From Thozetella sp. PMI_491 (lineage: Eukaryota > Ascomycota > Sordariomycetes > Chaetosphaeriales > Chaetosphaeriaceae): DNA of 64,000 bases. Positions 12,034 through 23,916 of the stretch are shown here, in pieces (positions within the stretch are counted from its first letter, which is position 1; each line of letters opens with the position of its first letter). The notes under the pieces were generated by a model. That model had not been told where the DNA came from. It searched no databases and was given only the letters and a program-made list of their open reading frames with translations. Made by a program: the position numbers and the translations under genes. The stretch lies in contig MU270018.1 in assembly GCA_021432635.1 (NCBI GenBank), forward strand, positions 1,552,796-1,616,795, written 5' to 3'.

Positions 12034-13739
12034 CTAGGATCCACCAGGGCCGCCGAGGAGAGCGAAGCGCCGGACAATGCTCGGTCCATACTCTTGGTAC
12101 TGTCGAACCAGTTAGCCGCACGAATCCTCGCGCATTTCTTCTTGGACGGGTGAGCGCATACCTCTGCCTTGGTATGGCAGTACGATCGGAACTCGGGGGT
12201 CTGGCCGAGCAAGCTGCCTCCGAACCACGGGCCGTGCCGTTGCCTCTTGTGCGTAATGACCTGGACCTCCAGACCGCCACTCTTGGCACCGCCGCTGCGG
12301 ACCTCGCTAGCTCGGATCCTGGCGTCCACTAGCTGCTTGATATCACGCTGTAACCTACGGCCAAAATCCTTGTATAGCGTGCTTCCGCCCGACAGCACGA
12401 TGTTCTTGTAGAGACCTCGGCGGACATCGATAGGTGAGGACTGGATCACGCCGTCTACTACCACGGGGAGCGGCGTCAGGAAGTCGGACGAGTAGATCTC
12501 GGGGTTAAAGAAGATCTCGGGTGCGAGGAAGCGCTCGTAGCCAACATCGACGTTGACCTGGCGGCCGCCGGGATGCGTGACGGTGTGTTTAGCGAAGCGG
12601 GTCGGGTCCCGGTCGAAGCGAGAGAATTCCTTGACGATGTCGGGGCATACGTAGCAGTACTCCTCCTTGATCTCCTGGGCCGTCTTGAGGGACGAGTCGG
12701 GCTCGCCACGGTCACGCAGCAGCGACTGCACGAAGTAGGTGATATCGCGGCCAGCAATCGGGATGGACTTGATCGAGGAGCCGATGACGTAGCCCTCAGC
12801 GACGGGGATGACGTGGGTAACACCGTCGCCCGAGTCGATGACGGTTCCCGTCAGAGAGCGATCCTGAACCTTGGACGAGGTCCACGAGGCTGCTAGGGCA
12901 AGCACGGCTTGCACTGCGATGTAGAGACCAGCGCAGTTGAAGGACTCAAAGAAGATCTCGGCCGTGTTCTCTCGGTTCTCGGGAGGGTTCAGAGGCTGGT
13001 AAAGAAGGTTAGCTGGGGAGGTAGGGGGGACGTTGGCCATCTGTCGAACGGCGGCGCAGTACTGACGGGCTCAGTGAGCAGGAAGAAGTGGTCTTCGGGC
13101 TCGACTCTCAGGTACTTGAAGATAGAGTTCGACCAGAACCTCTCCATATGGTCCTGCGCCAGATCAGTATGCGTAGCTGCGCTCGAGTTTTCGTGCTTGA
13201 CCGACCCAGTTCTCTATTTGGCCGTGCCTGATTGGGTAGTGCAGCCCATAGCCGGGGCCTCCCGAGGCCGCGATCGCCTCGTCGCCGATGAAGAAGTCAA
13301 GATCCTCGGTGCCGCGTTTCGAGTTCAGGTGGCCAGACGGGCCCGCCCCTCCGGTGAGGAACGACGGCTTGTTCGCAACAGCAGGCCGTCCGGATCCAGA
13401 ACCGCCAGCACCTCCGGCTGGGCCTTTTGTCGCAATGGCGGTGGGAAAGACGAAGGAAGGCGAGTCATTGCCGGCGAAGCCTGCGAAGGGTAGACGATCA
13501 GCTGCTGGATTGCGAAAGCTACAGGGAGTCTGGGAGGAGGCAGCTGCTATACGCACCTAGCTTGGAGAACCCCGTGCCGCTGAAGAAGGAGGAGGAGGTT
13601 ATGTTAGCAAGGTGCGCTCAAGATAGGTGATATCACTGCCAACCCTAGCGGCTCGGGCGAGCTCGAGCGGGGTCGGGATAGGGAGCAGTGCGGGCGGTGC
13701 GTACTTGTCCATGACAACGGCCGGAGTTTGGTTAGCCAT
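12034..13739 (-). CDS. arp3: Actin-related protein 3 (Arp2/3 complex)
   Basis: Arp3 pairs with Arp2 to seed branched actin filaments at endocytic sites and the growing tip. The six exons are 13705-13739, 13557-13579, 13206-13480, 13067-13153, 12162-12995 and 12034-12099, giving 439 residues, the usual fungal Arp3 length. Splicing restores [20 protein letters not shown] followed by FAGNDSPSF. Exon 2 is a 23-nt micro-exon carrying the phosphate-binding loop NGTGFSKLG. The actin-fold signatures [16 protein letters not shown] and [11 protein letters not shown] are present. The C terminus [10 protein letters not shown] is typical of the family. A Gly/Ser-rich insert (GGAGGSGSG) follows the first strand block, as in other filamentous fungi. 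The intron 3 donor is a non-ideal GTCGGT. Confidence 0.96.
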
Positions 13740-15911
13740 TGTTGCAAAGGGGCTGCGTGGCAGCGGCCAGGGCACTCTGCGGTAATGTGCTGGGGTAGGC
13801 GTCGAGCAGCGACGTCAGGCTTGCGAGGTCGAAGATGCGGAAGTGGGATGGAGGTTGGGTCCTAGATTACGTGCGTGCCTGTTGCCAAGCTCGCTCATGC
13901 GGCGGGCTGTGCGCCGTGAATGTGAGCCCCGCCAAAAAGAAGTGGGGAACCACTTACCAACTGTGGGAATCTGCCTACAGAAAATGCCCTTCGTCTGGGG
14001 GGTTTTCCTGTTGGCAGATTCCCACAGGCGGGAGAGATGTATTCCATCCAAGCTATCCGTACATAGGTAAGTATTTCGTACATGGGTGCACTCACACGCG
14101 ACGACACGAGACCTTCCTTCCCCTACAAATATCTAGCGGCCAGCTTCCCAGCTTCGTTGCTGTTTTTCTACCTTAAACAACCATAGCAGCTAGAACATCG
14201 GTCTGTCTTAAGAAACCTCTCCTCGTGGATTTCAGCAACCCTATCTGGAACGATGCTCTGAACGGTGGACAACCCAGCTCCCCTTGCCCACACTCTTGAC
14301 TGGAAGCGGCGATGAGATCATCCTTTGTCGATGGAAGGAACGCCGACTCCCTTGTTCCTCTTTCCCCTGACTTGAAGACAGTGCGGCCAAGAATGGCGGT
14401 CCTTTCCTTTTGTTATTAATACCTTACACGCCGCACTTCGTCTCTGAGATCGTGCGTATGCATCCGCGCTCGTGTCCCAGGCTTGCTGAGACCGAGCTCC
14501 AATATACATATCAGCCTTTCTCCTAGGCATCGAATGCCATTAAGTTATTATTTGAAGCACATGATTTCCCAAATACATTAACACCCACTCCCCCTCTCCC
14601 TTCGGGTACCGACCAGGCCGCGATCACTCGCCGGATTCTTTCCTCCAAACGTCCACGCTGAGCAAGCGGGTTGACTCGTCCCACAGCAAGGACAATACTT
14701 CTAACAACTAAAGATTTGCTGTCAATACACGGAACCTATTCGGCAGAGAGACCTCGGTCTGCCTTCTATATTGCTCCCCAAGATCGGGTTTGTCTATTCT
14801 GCGCTCGCTACTAGACAAACCGTCCCAGTCGCGCTCCTAACTTGGGACTGGTGACAAAACGTGATTGTTCAAGCCAGAGACTGCCTGTTTCCTCTATTTC
14901 TGTGCCCAAAGGCCGCGGATTCTGGAAGATTTTATCGAACCTGAGCCAGCCTGCATGCGTTCTCGTAAGTACTGCGCTCCGCGCCTTGTTACTCTCCACC
15001 TCTTTCGTCCGTCGAGGCAACCACTCACTCAAAGCCGTGTGTTTATCTTGGGCTTTCTGCGGTACTTTGGTCATTACATGGATTAGAACTGGAAGATCCT
15101 CTTCTTTCCTGGCTATCCAGGTACTGGTCGACCTACCCAAACCCTTTCGTTCTTTCCAACCCCAAAGCCTCACTTCAGTGCTTGGTCAGGCACCAGGTTC
15201 AATCTGTTTGCTACCCTCAAATAGCCACAGCTGTATTGTGTGAACATCCCCTTTCCGTTTCTCCTTGGTCTTCCACTCCGAGTCACATGTGTAACAACTG
15301 AGCACAACACTCTCACCTCCCATGCCAACCCCGACTTCCGCAGCCTCGCCTAGCTTCGATCCACCCCAAATCGCCCACAGCTAAACCCGCTGGCGTAATA
15401 GACTGCGGAACGAAGCCTCACCTTCTGGTGCATTTTCTTCACATGCGGATTTCTTCCTCTCGCTACTTCTCTTTACCTCCTCTCCCCTCCCCTTCCTCAA
15501 CAGAGCCTTTCTGAGAGTACACAAACCGTCGCGGCCGCTTCTACTTGACCCTGGCTCCTACCAAGTAATCCTAGCACTCTAGCAGACCGGACCAACTCGT
15601 TGATTTCAGATATTTTCTACATCATCGGTAGATTTGCGCTTCGCTCTACCAATGCGGACTCTTGTAGGAGATCGTTACCCGTATAACTGTGCTCTAACCC
15701 TTTTCACTGTCTCCTAGCCCGGCCGTGCGCTCTCCATGAAATGTCCCTAGACATGTGCACTTGTAGTGTCACCAGCTAACCCCTTCTATGCGCATAGGAA
15801 CTCAGTGCTCTTTCTTTTTGAATCCTCCTCGAGCTCGGTCCGCACGAACTAGCCCGTTGCCTTCGGACGATCTCGACGATTAGTTCACTTACAGTCAACT
15901 GAGGAGCTGCA
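13740..15911. other. Divergent intergenic region between arp3 and taspase
   Basis: This 2.2 kb stretch should hold both promoters. Its right half, from about 14,900, is rich in C and T and looks like a long pyrimidine-rich leader for the taspase gene, possibly with a UTR intron. A 24-bp-stem hairpin lies at 13961. No protein-like frame is seen. Confidence 0.55.
13961..14027. repeat. Imperfect inverted repeat, 24/25-bp arms
   Basis: The arms at 13961-13984 and 14003-14027 pair over ctgtgggaatctgcc, have one mismatch, then pair over acag, have one bulged base and end with an aaaa/tttt pair. The loop is 18 nt. It lies 220-290 bp upstream of the Arp3 start codon. I see no target-site duplication or transposase, so a MITE relic is possible but unproven. 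Confidence 0.7.
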
Positions 15912-17783
15912 ATGTCTGCTGACTGGTTGTTCGACACGGGAAGTGGCACCAGCTACTGTAGTGGTGGCAGTGACGGCAGCGATGGCACCGGAAGTGACGG
16001 TACCGTCGAGAGAATGCTGAAACGCACGAGCCGCCCATCCACCACCGCTATTTTCATCCATGCTGGCGCAGGCTATCACAGCCTAGCCAATGAAAAGATG
16101 CATCTCGAAGCGTGCAGCGAGTAGGTTCTGTCTTTTGACACTCCGGGCTAGGCTACAGCTGATCTTGAAAGGGCTGCCCGAGTGGGCATGAGATTTCTTA
16201 AAGGCGGCGCAAGCGCTACCGAGGCCGTTGAAGCTGCCCTTCGATGCCTTGAGGACAAGGAGATCACCAACGCCGGATTTGGAAGCAATCTTAACATGGA
16301 TGGAGTTGTCGAGTGCGACGCAACCATTGTTGACCACCTCGGCCGAAGTGGCGCGTGCGGTGCAGTCGCGGGTAGGCCAGACCGACTGACAAGTTCAGCT
16401 GTTCAACACTGACTGTTATATCTAGGAATCAAGAATCCCATATCGCTTGCCAAGCTCATCCTCGACACCAGCACTCAACCTCTATCTCTCCGCAGAGTTC
16501 CCCCAAATATTCTAGTGGGAACTGGTGCCCGGTTGTTTGCGGAGGAACACCACATGCTCACAGTATCCAACGACCAACTAGTCTCTCGCGGTGCCAACGA
16601 CCGGTACAAGAGGTGGTGGGCTGATCTCAAAAAGGCTGAGGGAAAGTCGAGCGCTGTGTCTGCCCCTTGCAAATTCTCCGCCACTGTTGCCCCAAGTGAG
16701 CTCGAGTACGACGAGGCGGCGACCCTGTCGAGCCAGGATCATCGTCGTGACCATTCCAACGCCATTCTCACGGGAACTTGGAATGAAGGCCAGCCAGATT
16801 CCCCTTATGGACCTGGCTCACCAGGACTGACCGCGGCTTCCCCAGTTGTCGCACTAACTCCAACCACAGCTTCATCTCAAGCCGCCAGCCCCGGGCTTAC
16901 ACCACCAGGAAACAGACCACTGGAACGAAGTCCTCTTAGCTTCTTTCAGGCCCGACCATCGGGCTCCTCACCCCGCCCAAAGATGCGCCGTGGACAGAGC
17001 GACGATGTCGCACACAACAACATATTGCGTGACTCTCCGCTACATGACGGTTCGACGAGCGTAGATAATGTCTCACTTGACGCCACTGACGACGAGTCCA
17101 GAGGCCGTTCACTTGGTAGCGACAATCAGACAGCCTACATGGTTGAATTCGATCACACCCCTACGACTGATGAGGTTGGCACTGCCTGGACGATAGAGGG
17201 GACCAGCGCCGCAGATGATGACATGGTCAACGACACAGTTGGGGCGATTGCGATAGATGTTCATGGAAATATCGCGGGTGCCTCGTCGTCGGGTGGCATC
17301 GGTATGAAGCACCGTGGCCGTATCGGACCGGCTGCTCTCGTTGGCATTGGCACTGCGGTCATCCCAGAAGACTCAGGCGACCCTGATCTCGTTTCGGTAG
17401 CCGCGGTAACCAGCGGTACGGGAGAGCACATGGCAACGACCATGGCCGCCGGAAGATGTGCGGAGAGATTGTATCTCAACACACGACGAGGACCTGGCGG
17501 ACAAAACATCGAGGAGTGGGACGAAACTGGCGTCATGGAGTCGTTTATCACAGCCGATTTTATGGGTCATCCAGGAGTGAAAAACCAGTGCTCGGCTGCG
17601 GCCATCGGCGTTATGGCCGTCAAGAAAACTCGCTCCGGGATCTACTTCTACTTTGCCCACAACACCGACTCCTTCGCTCTTGCCTCCATGTCGTCCAAGG
17701 ATTCGCAGCCCCGATGTGTGATGTCGCGCCTCGGCGAGCGCGGTGATATTTCTCAGGGGGCGCGGAAACTCGCGTACGACTGA
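15912..17783 (+). CDS. Threonine aspartase (taspase-1-like) of the Ntn asparaginase family
   Basis: Members of this family are N-terminal nucleophile hydrolases. They cut themselves before a threonine; asparaginases then hydrolyse Asn or isoaspartyl bonds and taspases cleave proteins after Asp. There are three exons (15912-16120, 16172-16371 and 16426-17783) with introns of 51 and 54 bp, giving 588 residues. The alpha part has IFIHAGAGYHS and ITNAGFGSNLNMDG. The beta part begins at Thr407 in VNDTVGAIA, followed by SSSGGIGMKHRGRIG and GTGEHM. Between them lies an approximately 200-residue low-complexity Ser/Pro/Thr-rich insert. The N terminus is also low-complexity (Gly/Ser/Asp). The long insert and TVGAIA point to the taspase branch over simple asparaginase. 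The substrate is unknown. The first acceptor could lie slightly upstream, but 16172 keeps the frame. Confidence 0.88.
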
Positions 17784-18674
17784 GTATTCCACAGTTATGG
17801 GATGTAGTGGTTTTCGAAGAGATACCACACAAGAGTGGGGGCGACGAGTCTGACCGAGACGATTAGTGCTCGGGTCTGTCCTGTAGACAACCGGGGCGGG
17901 TGAGGTGAGACGATTGGGAGGCTGGTAGAGGCATTATTGCCTGAGACATCCGTTTTTATCATATCCCCTATCTCCCCTATCCCCTATCCTTGAACCCGGC
18001 ACCTAGAACGTCGCCCAGGCTCCTGATTGTGGAACCAGGCTTGTGGTGGATTTTTTGCTCCATCTTTCTAGCCCGAGCATAGAGACAATGATAGATTGAC
18101 AATCACCGGCGCACCTACGAAATATTATACAAAACTAAGGCAAAGGTAGAAACTTGATGCGTGAACTACCTTAACAAGTAGTGCAGCCATCATCTCCTCG
18201 CCACCTAGCCCCTTCATCTAGAGGACACTATGAGTAGTGACGTGAGCTGGGCCATGAAGCCCTGTTCTCCATCATGACTTTAGTAGGTTTATGTCGATTG
18301 TACAGGATTTACTGCACGGATGACCCACTCGGCTGTTCATCACTACGGGTGTATACAGAGGTCGAGGAAGTTTAGAGCATCAGCCACCGCAGTTTCGAGG
18401 GCATAATGACTGAGTAACTGTAGTAGTATTCAGTAATAGATATCTGTCGGTTCCATGTTGGTATCATAGCCCATTTTCCTACCCGGCCTTCTATTTAAAA
18501 CACAATGCAGGCCCAAGCCACCTTTCCAAACGCCAGCTCTATGATACAGGCCGTGGCTATATGCACGGATGCCCAGGCAGCCTTATGGCGCTCGCATGTC
18601 GATGCTCCCCAGTACATCGCTATCCAGCTCGCCTCAGTCTCCAGGCAACAACGCCTGATGAAGTTTCTTGTAGA
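17784..18674. other. Convergent intergenic region
   Basis: This stretch lies between the taspase and Tfb4 stop codons and should contain two 3' UTRs. It is more AT-rich than its neighbours. I see no gene in it. Confidence 0.6.
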
Positions 18675-19853
18675 TTAGGCCCTGCCATTGATCGCCGTCT
18701 TTCCTTTCCCATGCATCACCGCGGGCTTGGAACCGTAGTTGCCGAGGGCGAGCTTCGTCCCGCAGGTCAAGCACTCGGCGTCCTGGGGTACCTCGCAGAA
18801 AATACTCAAGCAGATGCTGCACACAAATCCTGTGTCGACAACCTTTCGGTGGCAGAAGCATGCAGCCCGGAAATCCACCGAGTCTGCGCTCGGCGCTACT
18901 AGCAGGTCAGCGACACTCGCCCCCGGCCCTAGCTTCCCCTTCCCCCCAGCTTGCCCTGCCGCGGCGGTCGACTTCCCCTGCGTCTCTGTTGGACCGGCTG
19001 AGGCGGGGGCCGTACCGCTCGCGAAGCCGAACATCAGATAGCTTAGCAAGCCGCGGGGATTTGAGGCTTTTATGAAGGTGCCTCGCGTGATGAAGCTTGC
19101 CTGCTGCAAGAAGGTTGCGTTTCCATGTAGCGAAAGTGTGTCGATAGCTATCCGCGAGTGCGCGGCCGCAAATACGGCATTCATTGTCGGTATGTACTGC
19201 GCAGCACTGCTGTCACTCACAGATATTACTAGGATACGGGCGTGGAGGCCCATGAGCCCGCCTGTGCTGCTAGCAGATTGGCCAGGAGCGGCAGTTGAAG
19301 TGTTTTGGTTCGATAGGGCCGTGATAGAGAGAGAGGTCTTGTTGATGTGTGCGAGAGCGAGGGTGAGAGCACCCGAGATCTGGGTGGTGGTCGAGGCAAG
19401 GTCCCCCGGGGTGGTGTTATCGATGAGATCCCGGAGGGAGGCGAGAAGGGAGGATTCGATCTGGGCGAACTGGGGGTATTTACTAGCAGAATGCTGCACC
19501 TGGGGGGCCTGGCCGTTCTTCATCGGCGCCTTGCTGCCGGCGGAGGCACCAGCGTCAACCATCTCGACGTCTTCGGGCGAGGCAGCAGCTGGTTTGGGAG
19601 GCGTCGGGTAGAGCCAGACGGCACGGTTGCTGTGGGCGGCTATGAGGGCTACTTGGTTGGCATTGTTGAAGGCTAGGTGGGCGTTGACGAAGACGAGGAT
19701 GTTGGCTATGAACTTGGAGAGCGGCAGGACGTCGGAGAGGGCTGCCCAGGCCCGGGGGTTGGTGTCGATGATAATGGTGCAGAGAGCGGGGAGATCATCT
19801 TCGTGCTGCAGCTCGTAGTGCTCCGAAGCGTCGACCATATCCTGGGCGCTCAT
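18675..19853 (-). CDS. tfb4: TFIIH core subunit Tfb4/p34
   Basis: Tfb4 is a structural subunit of the TFIIH core, used in RNA polymerase II initiation and nucleotide excision repair, where it binds Ssl1/p44. The gene is a single 392-residue exon. The N-terminal two thirds form a von Willebrand A-like domain, with LCTIIIDTNPRAWAAL near residue 24, HARILVISVSDSSAAQYIPTMNAVFAA in the middle and IDTLSL. A Cys-rich zinc finger follows near the C terminus, with Cys residues in ACFCHRK, GFVCSICLSIFC and CLTCGTKL. Low-complexity Ala/Pro/Gly inserts after residues 80 and 290 are common in filamentous fungi. It shares a divergent 1-kb spacer with the CRO1 gene. Confidence 0.94.
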   Translation of the reverse strand: MSAQDMVDASEHYELQHEDDLPALCTIIIDTNPRAWAALSDVLPLSKFIANILVFVNAHLAFNNANQVALIAAHSNRAVWLYPTPPKPAAASPEDVEMVDAGASAGSKAPMKNGQAPQVQHSASKYPQFAQIESSLLASLRDLIDNTTPGDLASTTTQISGALTLALAHINKTSLSITALSNQNTSTAAPGQSASSTGGLMGLHARILVISVSDSSAAQYIPTMNAVFAAAHSRIAIDTLSLHGNATFLQQASFITRGTFIKASNPRGLLSYLMFGFASGTAPASAGPTETQGKSTAAAGQAGGKGKLGPGASVADLLVAPSADSVDFRAACFCHRKVVDTGFVCSICLSIFCEVPQDAECLTCGTKLALGNYGSKPAVMHGKGKTAINGRA

Positions 19854-20883
19854 CTTGAGTTGTTACCAGGGAGCACCTGGGCGGATCGAAGAATGGAAGC
19901 TGGTCGTGATTAAGCTCTATGTTCTTCTCTCGAGGTGGCCGGCCTAAAGCGCATCGAGCTTGCGGTGTCGTTTTTGCGCGGACTAGCCGCTCCGGCGGAT
20001 GGGAAACCAAAGACGACAAGGCGGGATGCGCCGGGGCAAAGCATAGGGCTGCTAGGGAAGTTCGGAGTGGCGATGCGAGTGGCTGCTGCTGGACAAACGA
20101 TGCTTGGGGTCGCGTGTTCCCTCTCTTTCTCGAAAGGTCAGCGCGTTGGCTCAAAAAATGCTTCGCCAAACCACGTGGTTAGAGGTTAGAGGGGCAGACA
20201 GAGGGAGCTCGGGCCACTTTAGAGCTTCCCGTTCAGTTCATAACGTGCAGCGTCAAGACTCGACGGCGTCCCCCACGTTGCGTGGGGAGGGTGAGGAGAT
20301 AAGATGCTGCGGATACGAAAGTAGTCATGTAAAGCCCTTCGCGTCGGCGGCCAAGCCTAACTGGCGGAGAATGTTTGCAATCTGAGGCGGAGGGATTATT
20401 CAGGCTCGACTCTATCGGGGGCAGCCTTGTGGTGGGGTAGCAGCACCCTAGCGAGGGCCACTCTGGGCCATGATCCTTGTTGCGGCGTGCATGAATGAGG
20501 CAGCTCTGGCCCAGCTCTTGCCCCTCTAACTCACCTGAGGCGTGCTCCATACCTACCGATTCTGCACGAGCACTGTCCTGCCGACTGCGGGAGGTCAACG
20601 GAAAGGTATAAGCTCTCTCTATCTAAGCTCTCAGGGCCACCCGCGACGCAGCAGCCACAGAGCGGCCTCGCCAGGTCGACCTCGGGCAACAACTGCCGTC
20701 TGCCCCATCCTTCCTTCCCCGAGTCTCGACGGCCCGTTTGCTCAATCAGACCCCCCCCCCAGATCGGGTGCATCGGATCACCCCACTAACCAACGCATCC
20801 ACCCAAAAGGGAGATACATATAGATTTCTTCATCCCAAGAAAGGAAAAGAGGATACAGACAAGAACAAACAACCCCAGGCATC
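19854..20883. other. Divergent promoter region of tfb4 and cro1
   Basis: The 1.03 kb stretch separates two outward-reading genes. It holds a run of 11-12 C near 20750 and an A-rich leader (aagaaaggaaaagagg) just before the cro1 start codon. No gene is seen. Confidence 0.6.
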
Positions 20884-23481
20884 ATGGAGGACGAAACCCT
20901 GCTCCTCTTCGCTCGCCTCATGGAGGGGGGGCGCGAGGATGAGGAAACCGTGCTGGACCTGGACCAGCTCACCAAGCTACTGAATGAGGATATCGAGGCT
21001 GCCAAAAGCGGCAAGCCTTCCATCACCAAGGTCATCGACGCCGACTGCGTCGACACGATTCTGTGCTATCTCGACATGAGACAGCCCGAGGTCGTCCGCG
21101 GGCATGCAACCGTCACCACGTCGTCTTACCTGAAGGCCGCCGGCGACGACGGCAGCCTGAAGCTCAACGAGTTCTTTAAAGAGCGGATCCGACGGGGCAC
21201 CTACGACGACTACATCGTCGCTTTCTGCGGTAGGTGCCTCCTCACACCCATCGAACGACTGCAGTCGTGCTGACCCGCCCAGTCGCCGGCTCCATCTTCC
21301 CCGTCGTACCAGACCTCACCTCGCAGCTCTTCCTTAGCGAGGGCTTCCTGCCCAGCCTCACCCCACTCATGAGGCGTAAATGGAAGAGCCGAAAGGTTGA
21401 GACGGCGTGCCTGGAGATGCTCAATGCCGCGTGCATGCAAACGCCCTGTCGAGAAGCGGTGGAAAAGTACTGCACCGAGTGGCTCGAGGAAATTGTCGAC
21501 CAGGATCCCGAGGAAGCTGTCACAATGTACGAATACCTCCTACTACCGTTGCTGTGTCTACGAGAGGCAGAGTCCTCCTGGAGACACCCTCCGTTGCCAC
21601 CTGGCGCCGCCGCCTAGGCATACTGACATGGATTCCTAACAGGATGTACGCTTCTGACCTCGACTGGGAAGTGGGTTCTATTAATATGAGAAAACACTCG
21701 GAACGGGTCAAGAATCTTGCCGCCGTCGTGCTGGCCAAAATAAAGGTTTGCAACCCCGGCTGAGAGCGAGGCTTGTGGACTACGGCTATTGCTACTCTTT
21801 TCTCTTTTCGTTTTGTCAGAACTCGTCTAAGCGTGAAGCACATGTATTTCCCCATGGTGTCGTCGTGAGAGCTCGTTTGTTTTCTATGCCTTGTTTTATC
21901 AACGTGTTTCGGGTTGGCAGCAAGTCTAGTCCGTCAACGGCGCGACTAAGGGAAGGTCCTTCACGGCTTATCCTATGTAGACTGGACTGCGACCCGTCGC
22001 AGAAACCCATACCGCCTACTCAATGTACCAATCCTTATCCCCGAATGCATCAGTCGTTCCAATAGTGGCTTCTGTCTCGTGCCTGCGACATATGCACAAC
22101 AGAGAAACTAACGTGTTCGAAGGCAGTGAAGCAACCTCAACAACCATCTTCTGAAGTGTCCGGGCCCCGGGTAGAGGCAGCAACTACGAGCATCGAGGAT
22201 CTCTCCAAGATGTTCACCAGTATGCTGATCAAGGACCCAGAGCATTCGACCCAGAGCTCTATAGAAGGTTTGGCATACGCCTCGCTCCAGCCGACGGTCA
22301 AGGAAGAGCTATCGAAGGATGCAGAGTTCCTCAAGAAGCTCATCAAGACCCTCGAGGGAGCCCCCCCGAAATCCCCCATGACCTATGGTGCCTTGAGCAT
22401 TTTCGTCAACCTGACAAAGTACCAACCCACCCAGTCCGAGGAGGAGAAGAAGATGCATCAGCTGAAGGCGTACGCCAACGCGGCAGGCAAAATCCAGCCC
22501 AACCCGTTGAACGACGACGAGCACGTCGCCGCCCGCTGTAAGCAGGTCTTTGAAGCCGGCATCACCCCCGTCCTTGTTTCGCATAGCAAGAGCGGCTCAG
22601 TAGCCTCCCTCTCCCTCATCATCTCCATTATCTACTCCCTGTCCGTGACGAGCAGCCTTCGCGGTCAACTCGCGCAGCAGGGTGCCGTGCGACTTCTCAT
22701 CGCCGCTTGGCTCGCCCTCCCCTCGTCCGAAAACCAGACCCGGCGAGTGGCGGCGCAGACGCTCGCACGAATCCTCATCAGCATCAACCCATCTCACGTC
22801 TTCGGCGGCAATCGACCGACCCCACAGAACGCAGCGATTCGACCGCTAGCGTCCATCGTAGGGCCGGATCCGACCGCCGAAACGCGAGATCTGCTACCGA
22901 CATTCGAGGCCTTGATGGCCCTCACGAACCTAGCGTCGACAGACGACGACGCGCGCAGCGCCATTGTCCGCGCCGTCTGGCCGGCGCTTGAGGATCAGCT
23001 TCTAAGCTCAAACGCGCGCGTCGCCACCGCCGCCGTGGAGCTCGTGTGCAACCTCGTCCAGAGTGCCGAGGCCGCTGCTATGTACGTAACTGACCGGCAG
23101 GCCGGGACGAGGCTCCATGTGTTGCTCGCACTTGCGGACGCCGAAGACGAGGGCACACGCAGTGGGGCAGGAGGTGCTCTGGCAGCGCTGACGGGCATTC
23201 CTGAGGTCGTGGAGGCGATCGTGAAGCGAGAGAGAGGGGTCGAAGTTATTCTGGGCCTCTGCACGGAGGACAATGAGGATTTGAGGCACAGGGGTGCGTT
23301 TGTGGTATATAATATGATCACAGCAGACGGGGAGGCCGGGAAACTGGCGAGAGAGAAAATGAAGGCGGCGGGGGGAGTCGAGGTGCTCACCGAGTGTGCC
23401 AAGAAGAGCCGGAGGGCCGAGGTCGTAGAGATTACAGTCCAGGCCTTGAAGATCTTGCTAGACGGCGGGGACCCTGAATGA
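20884..23481 (+). CDS. cro1: UCS-domain myosin chaperone CRO1/She4
   Basis: UCS proteins (UNC-45, Cro1, She4/Rng3) fold and assemble myosin motors. In Podospora anserina cro1 is needed for the change from syncytial to cellular state in sexual development. There are four exons: 20884-21229, 21283-21526, 21643-21745 and 22123-23481, giving 683 residues. No TPR domain is seen at the N terminus, as in fungal members. The rest is helical Armadillo-like repeat sequence, for example SIEGLAYASLQPTVKEEL, GALSIFVNLT and LMALTNLAS. The last intron is 377 bp. I used the acceptor at 22121-22122 because it restores LAKIKAVKQP; a later acceptor would give a stop at once. Intron 2 is flanked by a repeated ATGTACG. 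A short extra exon inside intron 3 cannot be excluded. Confidence 0.92.
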
Positions 23482-23916
23482 AGGCTTGTCTACGGAGCAG
23501 AGCGCATGGATAGGGGCGATGAGACATTCCGGCGTCAGTCAAATGGAGTCCGAATAGACCCGTTCTATAGCCTTTACCCTATGCGGGTTCCCCTGAGAGT
23601 ACAATGGTATCTCCAATATGTGCATACAAAAGGTAAGCCTTCCGCATATGTACTTGGGCGGAAGACCACCGCAGTGCCCAGCTAGTCGCTTGCGAAACAG
23701 GCGGACAAAGCCGATAGGCATCTTGAAAGGTGAAGAACAAAAGGAAAACGACATGCATATGGTGTTGATGATGCAACAGATGCGCCGCCCGATGTGGTGG
23801 TGACATAAACGAAACAAGTGGTATCCAAGAACGCCGATTCCATGCCCTTCCTGCCTTGCGCCGGTAAACCCAAAGACTGCAACGATGACCGCCGATGCTG
23901 CGTTGCTATCCTGCTA
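23482..23916. other. Convergent 3' region
   Basis: The 435 bp between the cro1 and LicD stop codons should contain 3' UTRs only. No other structure is seen. Confidence 0.6.

Noticed and set aside
15996-16007. GACGGTACCGTC palindrome, also found at 1761-1772
   Set aside because: One copy lies inside the taspase coding sequence and the other in a 3' flank. A 12-bp GC-rich dyad can recur by chance.
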